Positions 37,594 through 47,711 of a stretch of 64,000 nt of DNA are shown here, piece after piece. This DNA is from Rhizobium ruizarguesonis (GTDB taxonomy: Bacteria; Pseudomonadota; Alphaproteobacteria; Rhizobiales; Rhizobiaceae), in the NCBI RefSeq assembly GCF_012349115.1, contig NZ_PQIG01000084.1, forward strand, positions 18,126 to 82,125, in the 5' to 3' direction. The stretch's first letter is position 1. Each line of letters begins with the position of its first letter. The translations under genes and the position numbers were made by a program. The notes below the pieces were generated by a model. It ran no database searches. It was not told the DNA's origin and was given only the letters and a program-made list of their open reading frames with translations.

Positions 37594-38046
37594 TTAGCGC
37601 CCGATATCCGGCACTTTTGCCATCAAGATAGCAAGGGGTGAGGAAACGCCCGTGAGCAACCGCAATGCGGGAAGCGAAAATCCAGTGGCAAGGCTGACGA
37701 TTTCGCCTTCAGGGGGCACCCGGTTTTCACCGGAAGCGCTGCCCGGAAGCACGGCATAATGCATGACCGCCTGGGGAACATGGTCCTGATGAACAATGCC
37801 GGTGCCGCGAAGCTCGATCAGTCCGGCGATCGACGGCGGGCATGCGGCGATGACCGCGCCGGCCTCTTCCGACAAAAAGACCTGGTCGTCGGCGACCAGT
37901 GCCGTGAACAATCCGAGGCGGCGCGCCTCCGTCATGCAGGTAAAGGCCAGCATCGATTTGCCCCAGCCGGAAGGCCCGCTGAACAGCAGTCCCGTCTTGC
38001 CGACGACGATCGCGGTCGCATGGATGTTGAAACCTGCCTCGGTCAT
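37594..38046 (-). CDS. hprK: HPr kinase/phosphorylase, short alphaproteobacterial form
   Basis: The 150-residue protein carries GLLFSGPSGWGKSMLAF (Walker A, residues 24-31), LVADDQVFL and IAGLIELRGTGIV, which correspond to the C-terminal kinase domain of HprK. The N-terminal domain of the 310-residue Gram-positive enzyme is missing, as is usual in this class. It modifies the regulatory serine of HPr, encoded downstream. It overlaps chvG by 4 bases, tying the PTS to the ChvG/ChvI system. Confidence 0.92.
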   Translation of the reverse strand: MTEAGFNIHATAIVVGKTGLLFSGPSGWGKSMLAFTCMTEARRLGLFTALVADDQVFLSEEAGAVIAACPPSIAGLIELRGTGIVHQDHVPQAVMHYAVLPGSASGENRVPPEGEIVSLATGFSLPALRLLTGVSSPLAILMAKVPDIGR

Positions 38047-39833
38047 GCTGCAGTGCCGACTGGCAAAGAGAGGATGAAGCGCGCGCCGAGCACATGCCCG
38101 CCTTCGGCATCGATGATGTTTTCGGCTCTCAGCGAACCGCCATGCGCTTCGGCGATCTGCCGGCTGATCGAAAGGCCGAGCCCCGAATTCTGGCCGAAGC
38201 CTTCCGCCTCCGGCCGGTCCGTATAGAAGCGCTCGAAGATGCGGTCGATATTTTCCGCCTGGATGCCGGGACCGTTGTCTTCGATCGTGGTGACGCAGCG
38301 CGAACGTGTCCGCACCAGCCGCACGGTAATCTTGCCGCCCTTTTCCGGCACGAAAGAGCGGGCATTCTCGATCAGGTTGGCGATGATCTGGCCGATGCGC
38401 AGATCGTGGCCGTTGACGACAAAGCGCGTCTTGACGTTCGGTTTGCGTTCGACGGCATATTCGATCTGCACCTGCTTCTTGCTGCTCCTGACCTGGCGTG
38501 ACACCTCGATGAGGTCGCGCAGCAGCACCTCCATGTCGACCGAGCCGGCATCGACGCGTGCGAGTTCGGCATCAAGGCGCGAAGCGTCGGAGATATCGCT
38601 GATCAGCCGGTCGAGGCGGCGGACGTCATGCTGGATGACGTCCATCAGCCGTTTCTTGGAATCGTCGGATTTGGCAAGCGGCAGCGTTTCGACGGCGCTG
38701 CGCAGCGAGGTCAGCGGATTCTTGAGCTCGTGGCTGACATCGGCCGCGAAACTCTCGATCGCATCGATGCGGTCGTAGAGCGCCGTCGTCATCTCGCGCA
38801 GTGCGATGGAAAGATTGCCGATTTCATCCTGGCGGGCGGAGAAGTCGGGGATCTCTTCACGCGCCTTGGCCCCACGCCGCACACGGATGGCAGCCGCCGA
38901 AAGGCGGCGCAGCGGATTGGCGATCGTCGATGAAAGCACCAGCGAAAGCAGCACGTTGACGAGTGTCGCGACGCCGAAGACGCGCATGATGGCAAGCCGC
39001 TCGGCATGAACGATATTGTCGATGTCGCCCGCCTGCGTCGACAGGAGCAGCACCCCGAGCACGGCGCGGAAACGCTGGATCGGCACGGCGACGGAAACGA
39101 TGAGTTCGCCTTTCTCGGTGGTGCGCACGACCGCACCGCGCACGCCGGTCAGTGCGTTCATCACTTCGGGATAGATCGAGCCATCACCGCCCGGCGCTTC
39201 CTTGTAGAGCGGCAGATTGCCGGGCTGCAGTGCCTTGTTGAACAGAGTGGCGAACCACTCGCTCCAGGTCTGTTTCTCCTCTTCAACAGGCGGCAGGTCA
39301 AAGCGCAGCACCTGGCCGCGCGAATAGAGATGGCGCGAATCGAGCAGCAGATTGGCGTCGGCATCGAAGATGCGGGCGCGTGTGCGCGTCGGAGAGATCA
39401 GCCGGCGCAGCACCGGCGCGACCTTTTCAGGATCGATCGGAAATTCGAGGTCCTCGTCGTTCGGCACCGGGGTGATGCTCTGGCCGGCCTGTAGCTCGAG
39501 CAGCTTCTGCGGATCGATGGTGATCGAGTTGGTATCGACCGACGCGGAGGCCGAAATGGCGCCGGCGATGATCTCGCCCTGCGTCAACAGGCTTTCGGCG
39601 CGGGCGTCGATCAATCCCTCGCGAAACTGGTTGAGATAGAGGATGCCGCCGACGAGCACCACCAGTGCGACGAGATTGAAGAACAGGATGCGACGCGTCA
39701 GGCTCGAAAAGACGGCATTGCCGAAGATCCGGCGGATCAGCGTGAAGGGATGCGACCAACGGCGGCCTCGGACGCGACGGGTGCTCACGCCCTCCGCGTC
39801 GTCCAGATCCCTTTCCTGCACCAACTGTGCCAA
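38043..39833 (-). CDS. chvG: Sensor histidine kinase ChvG (ExoS)
   Basis: The 596-residue kinase has two membrane spans (about 49-68 and 284-303) around a periplasmic domain of about 215 residues, then HAMP, the H-box DVSHELKNPLTSLR (His368), NLIENARSFVP, EDNGPGI and SGLGLSISRQI. ChvG/ExoS senses acid or envelope stress with the periplasmic regulator ExoR in related species and phosphorylates ChvI; it governs exopolysaccharide and motility. The apparent start is TTG 39833 with a weak ribosome site; GTG 39821 is possible. Confidence 0.93.
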   Translation of the reverse strand: MAQLVQERDLDDAEGVSTRRVRGRRWSHPFTLIRRIFGNAVFSSLTRRILFFNLVALVVLVGGILYLNQFREGLIDARAESLLTQGEIIAGAISASASVDTNSITIDPQKLLELQAGQSITPVPNDEDLEFPIDPEKVAPVLRRLISPTRTRARIFDADANLLLDSRHLYSRGQVLRFDLPPVEEEKQTWSEWFATLFNKALQPGNLPLYKEAPGGDGSIYPEVMNALTGVRGAVVRTTEKGELIVSVAVPIQRFRAVLGVLLLSTQAGDIDNIVHAERLAIMRVFGVATLVNVLLSLVLSSTIANPLRRLSAAAIRVRRGAKAREEIPDFSARQDEIGNLSIALREMTTALYDRIDAIESFAADVSHELKNPLTSLRSAVETLPLAKSDDSKKRLMDVIQHDVRRLDRLISDISDASRLDAELARVDAGSVDMEVLLRDLIEVSRQVRSSKKQVQIEYAVERKPNVKTRFVVNGHDLRIGQIIANLIENARSFVPEKGGKITVRLVRTRSRCVTTIEDNGPGIQAENIDRIFERFYTDRPEAEGFGQNSGLGLSISRQIAEAHGGSLRAENIIDAEGGHVLGARFILSLPVGTAA

Positions 39834-39894
39834 TGACAGGCCCTTTCGAAGGGCGGAGGCCGGATGGACCGGCCGCTGCCCTCAACATTTCCGA

Positions 39895-39992
39895 CAGCGC
39901 CGCGCGTCTTTTCAGACGCGCAAAGGACGCTGCAACATTTTAACTGCTGCATAATTTCTCCTTAAATCGAAATCCGATTTAAGGAATTATGC
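39895..39992. repeat. Two-hairpin composite repeat, copy B (inverted order)
   Basis: First hairpin CAGCG...CGCTG (39895-39932), with inner arms GCGCGTCT and AGACGCGC. Then a spacer, and a second hairpin GCATAATT...AATTATGC (39949-39992) with inner arms CCTTAAATCG / CGATTTAAGG. It is the module pair of 17488-17589 in the opposite orientation, and fills the chvI-chvG gap. Confidence 0.75.
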
Positions 39993-40015
39993 AATTGCGC
40001 TGCGCCGCTCGGGGC

Positions 40016-40750
40016 CTAAGCTGCTTCGCGGAAGCGGTATCCCACTCCGTAGAGTGTTTCAATCATATCAAAGTCGGTGTCGACCATCTTGAATTTCTTG
40101 CGCAGCCGCTTGATGTGGCTGTCGATGGTTCGGTCGTCGACATAGACTTGCTCGTCATAGGCTGCGTCCATTAGCGCGTCGCGGCTCTTGACGACGCCGG
40201 GGCGCTGCGCCAGCGAATGCAGGATCAAGAACTCGGTCACCGTCAGCGTCACGGCCTCACCCTTCCAGGTACAGGTATGGCGTTCCTGGTCCATGACCAG
40301 CTGACCGCGCTCCAGCGAGCGGGCCTGCTGCACCGCGCCGGTCTTCGGCGCGCCAGTGGGGCTGGTGCCGGCGGCGGCGGCTTCACGGCTTGACGCGCGG
40401 CGCAGGACGGCGCGCACGCGCTCCACCAGCAAACGCTGCGAAAAAGGCTTGGTGATGAAATCGTCGGCGCCCATCTTCAAGCCGAAGAGCTCGTCGATCT
40501 CTTCATCTTTGGAGGTGAGGAAGATGACGGGAATATCCGACTTCTGCCGCAGGCGGCGCAGCAGTTCCATGCCATCCATACGCGGCATCTTGATGTCGAA
40601 GATCGCCAGCTGCGGCGGTCGCGCCAGAAGGCCGTCGAGCGCTGAGGCACCGTCCGTATACGTCTCGACCTTATATCCTTCGGCCTCCAGTGCGATCGAC
40701 ACCGAGGTAAGGATGTTGCGGTCGTCATCAACGAGCGCGATTGTCGGCAT
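40016..40750 (-). CDS. chvI: Response regulator ChvI (OmpR/PhoB family)
   Basis: The 244-residue protein has a receiver domain (IALVDDDRNIL; phospho-acceptor Asp52 in FDIKMPRMDG; TSKDEE; KPF) and a winged-helix DNA-binding domain (VTEFLILHSLAQRPGVV...DRTIDSHIKRLRKKF). ATG 40750 has GGAG 9 bases upstream and places the acceptor at Asp52, as in S. meliloti ChvI; an ATG at 40768 adds 6 residues. It lies upstream of chvG with a repeat in between, and diverges from pckA. Confidence 0.95.
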   Translation of the reverse strand: MPTIALVDDDRNILTSVSIALEAEGYKVETYTDGASALDGLLARPPQLAIFDIKMPRMDGMELLRRLRQKSDIPVIFLTSKDEEIDELFGLKMGADDFITKPFSQRLLVERVRAVLRRASSREAAAAGTSPTGAPKTGAVQQARSLERGQLVMDQERHTCTWKGEAVTLTVTEFLILHSLAQRPGVVKSRDALMDAAYDEQVYVDDRTIDSHIKRLRKKFKMVDTDFDMIETLYGVGYRFREAA

Positions 40751-40768
40751 GGTGTTGGTCTCCGTCAT

Positions 40769-41088
40769 CAGTGCGCATTCTCCCGGATTTTGGTCTCCCC
40801 AGGCGGTCTCAGTGACCGGATGCGCTTATGGAGGATAAAGGTGGAACAAATTGTGGCAAAGATAAAGGGGATGATTGTCGTAAAATTCGCTATCAATCTT
40901 AAGTAGTGCGTCGAAATGTTTAAACGCAGCCTTTTCAAACGATTTAAAATTGAGCGGATAAATTTAAATCGATTAATTATTTGATATCACTGCACTTTCT
41001 CAAGTTTTCCGTCTTGTGTTTTAAAATTTCTGCCCGTATTTTCGCGCTCAGTGTTAACGGCAACGAGCCTGAGCGAAGGGAACTAGCC
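40769..41088. other. AT-rich chvI-pckA intergenic region
   Basis: This 320-base divergent gap has no gene. The part from about 40875 to 41040 is strikingly AT-rich for this genome, with clustered TTTAAA and TTAA tracts (for example 40961-40980). It must hold the promoters of chvI and pckA, but I cannot pick a convincing -35/-10 pair. An in-frame extension of pckA back to 40981 has no family resemblance. Confidence 0.6.
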
Positions 41089-42699
<1,611 letters not shown>

Positions 42700-42708
42700 G
42701 GCGAACAG

Positions 42709-42752
42709 GCAATTCCAGCAAAACTGCGCAGCGGTTTTGCGTCCGGAATTGC
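42709..42752. repeat. 44-base palindromic repeat, copy 1
   Basis: GCAATTCC...GGAATTGC outer arms and GCAAAAC...GTTTTGC inner arms. It is identical over 44 bases to 47657-47700. The core GCAGCGGTTTTGCG is shared with the RIME-like elements. Confidence 0.88.
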
Positions 42753-42823
42753 GTGAAAACAAAAAGCGCGAGCGATCCGTACTTCCAAGAAGAATGGAAT
42801 GCTCCAATCTCTGACTCACGTGA

Positions 42824-42855
42824 AACCCGGCATCGCAGGATGCCGGGTTTTTCTT
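42824..42855 (+). terminator. Terminator downstream of pckA
   Basis: AACCCGGCATC and GATGCCGGGTT form an 11-bp stem around GCAG, then TTTCTT. Confidence 0.85.
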
Positions 42856-42905
42856 GATGACGGCCGATATTTTCAATTCGCCGCTGATGTGAGATAGAAC
42901 GCCGC

Positions 42906-43346
42906 ATGGCCAGCGACGCTCTCTATATCGATGACAGGATCACCATCGCGGGATGGGAGCTGACGGAACAGTTCGTTCTGGCGGGCGGCCCCGGCGGGCA
43001 GAATGTCAACAAGGTCTCGACCGCCGTCCAGCTATTCTTCAACATCCAGAATTCGCCGTCCCTGAATGATCGTGTCAAAACCAATGCGATCAAGCTCGCC
43101 GGCCGGCGTTTGTCGAAGGAAGGCGTGTTGATGATAGAGGCGAGCCGGTTTCGCAGCCAGGACCGCAACCGCGAGGATGCGCGCGAGCGGCTGAAGGAAC
43201 TGATCCTGGAGGCTGCCAAGCCGCCGCCGCCGCCGCGCAAGAAGACCAAGCCGACCAAGGGTTCGGTCGAACGCCGCCTGAAAGAAAAATCCGGTCGCTC
43301 CGAAGTCAAGAAAATGCGCGGCCGCCCCGGCGGTGGCAGTGAATGA
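42906..43346 (+). CDS. arfB: Alternative ribosome-rescue factor ArfB (YaeJ)
   Basis: ArfB is a peptidyl-tRNA hydrolase that frees ribosomes stalled on mRNAs without a stop codon. The 146-residue protein has the catalytic GGQ in LAGGPGGQNVNKVSTAVQL, and a basic tail (residues about 105-140, many Lys and Arg) that reads the empty mRNA channel. The size is normal. The end overlaps the start of alkB, so the two are co-expressed. Confidence 0.93.
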   Translation: MASDALYIDDRITIAGWELTEQFVLAGGPGGQNVNKVSTAVQLFFNIQNSPSLNDRVKTNAIKLAGRRLSKEGVLMIEASRFRSQDRNREDARERLKELILEAAKPPPPPRKKTKPTKGSVERRLKEKSGRSEVKKMRGRPGGGSE

Positions 43347-43959
43347 CATGCCGGAGCTCTTGAACGGCATTCGCCATCTTCCCGGTTATCTCGACCGTGC
43401 GCGTCAGGAGGCATTGGTCGAGATTATCCGCATTGTCGTCGCCGAAGCGCCGCTTTATGTGCCCGCCATGCCGGGCACCGGCAAGCCGATGTCCGTGCGC
43501 ATGACCAATTGCGGGCCGCTCGGCTGGGTGACGGACAAAGAACGCGGCTATCGCTACCAGCCGATGCATCCGGCAACCGGCAGGCCCTGGCCTGATATGC
43601 CGCAGCAATTGCTCGATATCTGGAATGATGTTTCAGGTTACGACAAGCCGCCGGAAGCCTGCCTCGTTAATCTCTACTCCGACGAAGCGCGCATGGGCCT
43701 GCATCAGGACAAGGATGAACAGGATCTGCAGGCCCCAGTGGTCTCGATCTCGCTCGGCAATAGCTGCCTCTTTCGCGTCGGCGGCCTCAATCGCAATGAT
43801 CGTACGCTATCTTTCAAGCTTTCGAGCGGCGATCTGGTCGTGCTGGGCGGCGAGGGGAGGCTGTGTTTCCATGGCGTCGACCGCATTCATCCGGCGACGT
43901 CGACGCTGCTGAAGAATGGTGGCCGCATCAATCTGACGCTGCGCCGCGTCAATTCCTAA
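43333..43959 (+). CDS. alkB: Alpha-ketoglutarate-dependent dioxygenase AlkB
   Basis: AlkB repairs 1-methyladenine and 3-methylcytosine by oxidative demethylation. The 208-residue product shows the iron ligands H-x-D in MGLHQDKDEQDL, a distal His in FHGVDRIHP, and the 2-oxoglutarate-binding Arg residues in GGRINLTLRRV; NLYSDEARMGLHQD is a family hallmark. The start is uncertain: GTG 43333 gives the longest form; GTG 43339 and ATG 43348 remain possible. It converges on coaA with a 14-base gap. Confidence 0.92.
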   Translation: MAVNDMPELLNGIRHLPGYLDRARQEALVEIIRIVVAEAPLYVPAMPGTGKPMSVRMTNCGPLGWVTDKERGYRYQPMHPATGRPWPDMPQQLLDIWNDVSGYDKPPEACLVNLYSDEARMGLHQDKDEQDLQAPVVSISLGNSCLFRVGGLNRNDRTLSFKLSSGDLVVLGGEGRLCFHGVDRIHPATSTLLKNGGRINLTLRRVNS

Positions 43960-43973
43960 AACACAATCTGCTG

Positions 43974-44969
43974 CTACAGTTTTCGCAGCGCGACCTGTTC
44001 GATCAGGTGATCCTTGCCCTTTTTCAGGATGAGATCGGCGCGTGGACGCGTCGGCAGAATGTTCTGCCGCAGGTTCTTCAGGTTGATGTTTGCCCAAAGA
44101 TCCTCGGCGATTTCCAGCGCTTCAGCGTCGCTGATCGAGGCATAGCGATGGAAATAAGAATTCGGATCGCGGAAGGCGGTCTCGCGCAGCCGCATGAAGC
44201 GCGTGACATACCAGTTGTGGATCTCGTCTTCCGCGGCATCGATATAGATCGAGAAGTCGAAGAAGTCGGAGACCATCGGCACGATCTTGCCGCCGGCCGG
44301 CAGGTCGCGCGATTGCAGCACGTTGATGCCCTCGAAGATCAAGATGTCGGGCCGGTCGACGATCTTGTATTCGTCCGGCAGCACGTCGTAGACGAGGTGC
44401 GAATAGCTGGGCGCCTTCACATCCGGCCGCCCGGCCTTGATCGCAGAGAGGAAGCGCAGGATCGCACCCGTGTCGTAGCTTTCCGGAAAGCCCTTGCGCT
44501 GCATCAGCTTTTCCCGCTGCAGCACGGCGTTCGGATGCAGGAAGCCGTCGGTGGTGACGAGATCGACCTTCGGACTGGAAGGCCAGCGCCCCAAGAGCTC
44601 CTTGAGGATACGGGCGGTGGTCGATTTTCCCACAGCGACCGAGCCGGCGATGCCGATGACGAAGGGCGTCTTCGTCACATCGGACAGGCTGAGGAAGCGG
44701 TTGCGCTGTTCGAACAGCATCTGCGAGGATTCGACATGTGCCGAGAGCAGCCGCGACAGCGACAGATAGATGCGCCGGACCTCGTCGAGATCGATCGGGT
44801 CGCCCATCGAACGCAACCGTTTCACCTCGTCGCTCGTCAGCGTCAACGGCGTGTCGGCGCGGAATTTCGCCCATTGTTCGGAAGAGAAGAAGTGGTAGGG
44901 CGAATAGGATTCCGCCTGGAAGTGATCCAACGTTTCCGGCACTCCGATAATCTCAGTCGCGATACTCAT
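43974..44969 (-). CDS. coaA: Pantothenate kinase, type I
   Basis: CoaA makes 4'-phosphopantothenate, the first and regulated step of CoA synthesis. The 331-residue product has FVIGIAGSVAVGKSTTARIL (Walker A), VTTDGFLHPNAVL, LIFEGINVLQ, and YIDAAEDEIHNWYVTRFMRLR. The N-terminus overlaps the hisE stop by 4 bases, so it ends the his operon; with coaE (3363-3974) two CoA enzymes are in this window. Confidence 0.96.
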   Translation of the reverse strand: MSIATEIIGVPETLDHFQAESYSPYHFFSSEQWAKFRADTPLTLTSDEVKRLRSMGDPIDLDEVRRIYLSLSRLLSAHVESSQMLFEQRNRFLSLSDVTKTPFVIGIAGSVAVGKSTTARILKELLGRWPSSPKVDLVTTDGFLHPNAVLQREKLMQRKGFPESYDTGAILRFLSAIKAGRPDVKAPSYSHLVYDVLPDEYKIVDRPDILIFEGINVLQSRDLPAGGKIVPMVSDFFDFSIYIDAAEDEIHNWYVTRFMRLRETAFRDPNSYFHRYASISDAEALEIAEDLWANINLKNLRQNILPTRPRADLILKKGKDHLIEQVALRKL

Positions 44970-45289
44970 GAACTCTGCCGGCTGGCCTTTTCCTTGAGGC
45001 CGGACTGCGCGGTTCTGCGCTCGAGTTCGGCCATGACATTCTCTAACGGTATTTCAGCAATCTTCAATACGACCAATAGGTGATAGAGCACATCGGCGGC
45101 CTCGTAGGTCAGATTGTCGCGGTCGCCGGTCACCGCCGCCATCACGGCTTCGATCGCTTCTTCGCCGAGTTTCTTTGCCGCTTTCGGCTGGCCGGCGGCC
45201 ACGAGCTTGGCTGTCCAGGATTGCTCCGGCGAGGCTTTCGATCGCTCTTCGACGATGCTTTCGAGATCGGAAAGGGAAAATCCGCTCAT
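44966..45289 (-). CDS. hisE: Phosphoribosyl-ATP pyrophosphatase
   Basis: HisE hydrolyses PR-ATP to PR-AMP, the second step of histidine synthesis. The 107-residue product has the MazG-like helical motif KKLGEEAIEAVMAAVTGDRD, then EAADVLYHLLVVL with acidic metal ligands. ATG 45289 gives the conserved start; the frame extends to 45334 without support. HisI is not fused and not in this window. Confidence 0.94.
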   Translation of the reverse strand: MSGFSLSDLESIVEERSKASPEQSWTAKLVAAGQPKAAKKLGEEAIEAVMAAVTGDRDNLTYEAADVLYHLLVVLKIAEIPLENVMAELERRTAQSGLKEKASRQSS

Positions 45290-45306
45290 ATGTCCGCTTT
45301 CAAGGT

Positions 45307-46095
45307 TCAGTCGAGACGCATGTCGATGCCGCACTTCGACATATAGTGCTTCGCCTCGCTGACGGAATAGGTGCCAAAGTGGAAGATCGACGCGGCAAGC
45401 ACCGCATTGGCATGGCCCTCCTTCACCCCGGCGACGAGATCGTCGAGATCGCCGACGCCGCCGGAGGCGATCACCGGCACACGCACCGCATCGGCGATCG
45501 CTCGCGTCAGTTCCAGATCGTAGCCGACCTTGGTGCCGTCACGGTCCATCGAGGTGACCAAGAGCTCGCCAGCGCCGCGCGCCACCATCTTCTGGGCGAA
45601 TTCGATGGCATCGATGCCGGTCGCGTTGCGGCCGCCATGGGTATAGATTTCCCAGGCGCTAAGATTGTCGCCGCCGACCGCTTGGGTGCGCCTGCGCTTG
45701 GCATCGATCGACACGACGATGCACTGGTCGCCGAACTTGTCGGCCGCCTCGGCAACGAAGTCGGGATTGCTGACGGCTGCCGAATTGATCGAGACCTTGT
45801 CGGCGCCGCACAGCAGCAGTTTGCGGATATCAGCGATGGTACGCACCCCGCCACCGACCGTCAGCGGCATGAAGCATTGGTCGGCCGTGCGCGACACGAC
45901 ATCGAAGATCGTCTCGCGATTGTCCGAGGAAGCGGTGATGTCGAGGAAACAGAGTTCATCGGCGCCCGCCGCATCATAGGCCTTCGCGGCTTCGACGGGA
46001 TCGCCGGCATCGACGAGATTGAGGAAGTTGACGCCCTTGACGACACGGCCGTCCTTGACGTCGAGGCAGGGGATGACACGGGCCTTGAGGGTCAT
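45307..46095 (-). CDS. hisF: Imidazole glycerol phosphate synthase, cyclase subunit
   Basis: HisF uses ammonia from HisH to close the imidazole ring, giving IGP and AICAR. The 262-residue barrel has the catalytic aspartate in IPCLDVKDGRVVKGVNF (Asp11), GGGVRTIADIRKLLLCGADKVSINS, and TSMDRDGTKVGYDLELT with the second catalytic aspartate. Its ATG follows the hisA stop with no gap. Confidence 0.97.
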   Translation of the reverse strand: MTLKARVIPCLDVKDGRVVKGVNFLNLVDAGDPVEAAKAYDAAGADELCFLDITASSDNRETIFDVVSRTADQCFMPLTVGGGVRTIADIRKLLLCGADKVSINSAAVSNPDFVAEAADKFGDQCIVVSIDAKRRRTQAVGGDNLSAWEIYTHGGRNATGIDAIEFAQKMVARGAGELLVTSMDRDGTKVGYDLELTRAIADAVRVPVIASGGVGDLDDLVAGVKEGHANAVLAASIFHFGTYSVSEAKHYMSKCGIDMRLD

Positions 46096-46842
46096 TTACG
46101 CGGTCTCCTTGGTCCGGGCCGCCTTGATCAGCGCCAGCGCTTCCGTGGGATCGATACGGCCGTCGTAAAGCGCACGGCCTGAAATCGCCCCTTCCAATTT
46201 CCTCGCATCGGGCTGTAGCATGCGGCGGATATCGTCGAGAGAGGCAAGGCCACCCGAGGCAATGACGGGAATGGAGACGGCGTCGGCAAGTTCCAGAGTC
46301 GAGGTCCAATTGATCCCGGCAAGGATGCCGTCACGGTCGATATCGGTGTAGATGATCGCGGCGACGCCGGCGCCCTCGAATTTCCTGGCGAGCTCGATGA
46401 TCCCGAGTTCGGAGGCCTCCGCCCAACCCTCGACGGCCACCTTGCCGCCCTTGGCATCGATGCCGACGGCGACATGACCGGGAAATTTCCGGCAGGCCTC
46501 GATGACCAGCGCCGGATTTCTGACTGCGACGGTGCCGAGAATGACGCGCCGCAGCCCGCGTGACAGCCAGGCCTCGATATGATCGAGCGTGCGAATGCCG
46601 CCGCCGAGCTGCACTGGATTGTCAGTTGCCTTCAAGATCGCTTCGACGGCGTCGCCATTGGCCGAATGTCCCGCGAAGGCGCCGTCGAGATCGACCACAT
46701 GCAGCCATTCGAAATCTTGATCTTCGAAGGATCTCGCCTGGGCGGCCGGATCGGTGTTGTAGACCGTCGCCTGCTGCATGTCGCCGAGCTTCAGGCGGAC
46801 GCATTGGCCGCCTTTCAGATCGATCGCGGGAAAAAGGATCAT
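46096..46842 (-). CDS. hisA: ProFAR isomerase (HisA)
   Basis: HisA isomerises ProFAR to PRFAR; the 248-residue barrel is a paralogue of HisF. It has the catalytic aspartate in FPAIDLKGGQCVRLKLGD (Asp8), HVVDLDGAFAG, QLGGGIRTLDHIEAWL and YTDIDRDGILAGIN. It lies 6 bases after the 185-residue hypothetical gene and directly precedes hisF. Confidence 0.97.
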   Translation of the reverse strand: MILFPAIDLKGGQCVRLKLGDMQQATVYNTDPAAQARSFEDQDFEWLHVVDLDGAFAGHSANGDAVEAILKATDNPVQLGGGIRTLDHIEAWLSRGLRRVILGTVAVRNPALVIEACRKFPGHVAVGIDAKGGKVAVEGWAEASELGIIELARKFEGAGVAAIIYTDIDRDGILAGINWTSTLELADAVSIPVIASGGLASLDDIRRMLQPDARKLEGAISGRALYDGRIDPTEALALIKAARTKETA

Positions 46843-46848
46843 GTCGTC

Positions 46849-47406
46849 TTACGTCCGTAGAGTGGTCGCTACCATCAGCGCATTCCACGCATCTACGATA
46901 TCCGAGCGGAAAAAGACAGCGGCAATGGCAGCCGCGCCGAAAAGCAGAAGGAGGAGCAGGGTGACGGCAAAGCCGGCACGAACCTGACGCCAGAAGCCCA
47001 GGCGCCTCTTCATTGCTTTCTCGATGTTTCGCACCTGGCGCAACGCATCGCTGTTGACCGCGGACAGCCGGATCTGCGGCTCCATCGCCTCGACATAGGT
47101 TTCGGCATAACTCGAAAGGATCTGCGAGGCGCGGTCGCGCAACGTATTGCGCAGATCGGTCGAGAGATAATTGCTGTTGACGGCGGCAAGTTCGGCATCA
47201 TCGGGTGAACGGCCGGCATTTCGCTTGCGGTGGCTGAGAACGAAATCGCGCTTCTGCCGCTCGTAGAGTGCATAGGCGAGCAGGCCGATCAGATCGTCCT
47301 CACCTTCGATATAAAATTCCAGCACGGCCTCTGCGATGTCGCCGGCGCTGACCCCGTTTTGCCGCCGGCTCGAACTGTCGTTTGCGGGGAAAGATTCAGG
47401 GATCAT
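46849..47406 (-). CDS. Conserved-looking hypothetical protein with one membrane span
   Basis: I do not recognise the family. The 185-residue product has a long polar N-terminal part rich in helix-forming residues (LEFYIEGEDDLIGLLAYALY near residues 30-50), one membrane span at about 147-166 (AVTLLLLLLFGAAAIAAVFF), and a short tail. It sits inside the his operon, overlapping the preceding small gene by 4 bases and 6 bases from hisA, so it is very probably translated and co-regulated with histidine genes. No functional motif is visible. Confidence 0.75.
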   Translation of the reverse strand: MIPESFPANDSSSRRQNGVSAGDIAEAVLEFYIEGEDDLIGLLAYALYERQKRDFVLSHRKRNAGRSPDDAELAAVNSNYLSTDLRNTLRDRASQILSSYAETYVEAMEPQIRLSAVNSDALRQVRNIEKAMKRRLGFWRQVRAGFAVTLLLLLLFGAAAIAAVFFRSDIVDAWNALMVATTLRT

Positions 47407-47585
47407 CGGTCCAGCCTTTCTTTCAGCGCCTTGGCTGCATTGGAAAGCGCCTTCCTGTGGATGGCTTCGTCGACACGGCGGATGATCGTGCCGCCGGGAA
47501 GCTTGATGTCAGAAAAGGGAGGCAAGCCTTCCCTGGAGGGCCGCAATGTGTAGAACACCTTGCCTGATTTCGGTGACGCCGGCAT
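47403..47585 (-). CDS. Small hypothetical protein (60 aa) in the his operon
   Basis: The product, starting PASPKSGKVFYTLRPS and ending SNAAKALKERLDR, has no recognised family or membrane segment; it is basic and probably cytoplasmic. ATG 47585 has AGGAG 8 bases upstream, a strong ribosome site, and the stop overlaps the next gene's ATG (4 bases). These favour a real gene despite its size. A 44-base palindromic repeat lies between it and hisH. Confidence 0.65.
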   Translation of the reverse strand: MPASPKSGKVFYTLRPSREGLPPFSDIKLPGGTIIRRVDEAIHRKALSNAAKALKERLDR

Positions 47586-47656
47586 CGAGCGCACTCCTGT
47601 TCCGCCGTTTCCTTACAGAGGAAATAAGGCGGCTGTATTAAAAGCCAGCCCTTGCA

Positions 47657-47700
47657 GCAATTCCAGCAAAACTGCGCAGCGGTTTTGCGTCCGGAATTGC
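47657..47700. repeat. 44-base palindromic repeat, copy 2
   Basis: Identical to 42709-42752. It lies between hisH and the small gene downstream, inside what otherwise looks like one operon, and could stop or pause transcription or protect RNA ends. Confidence 0.88.
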
Positions 47701-47711
47701 TTGAACAAGCT

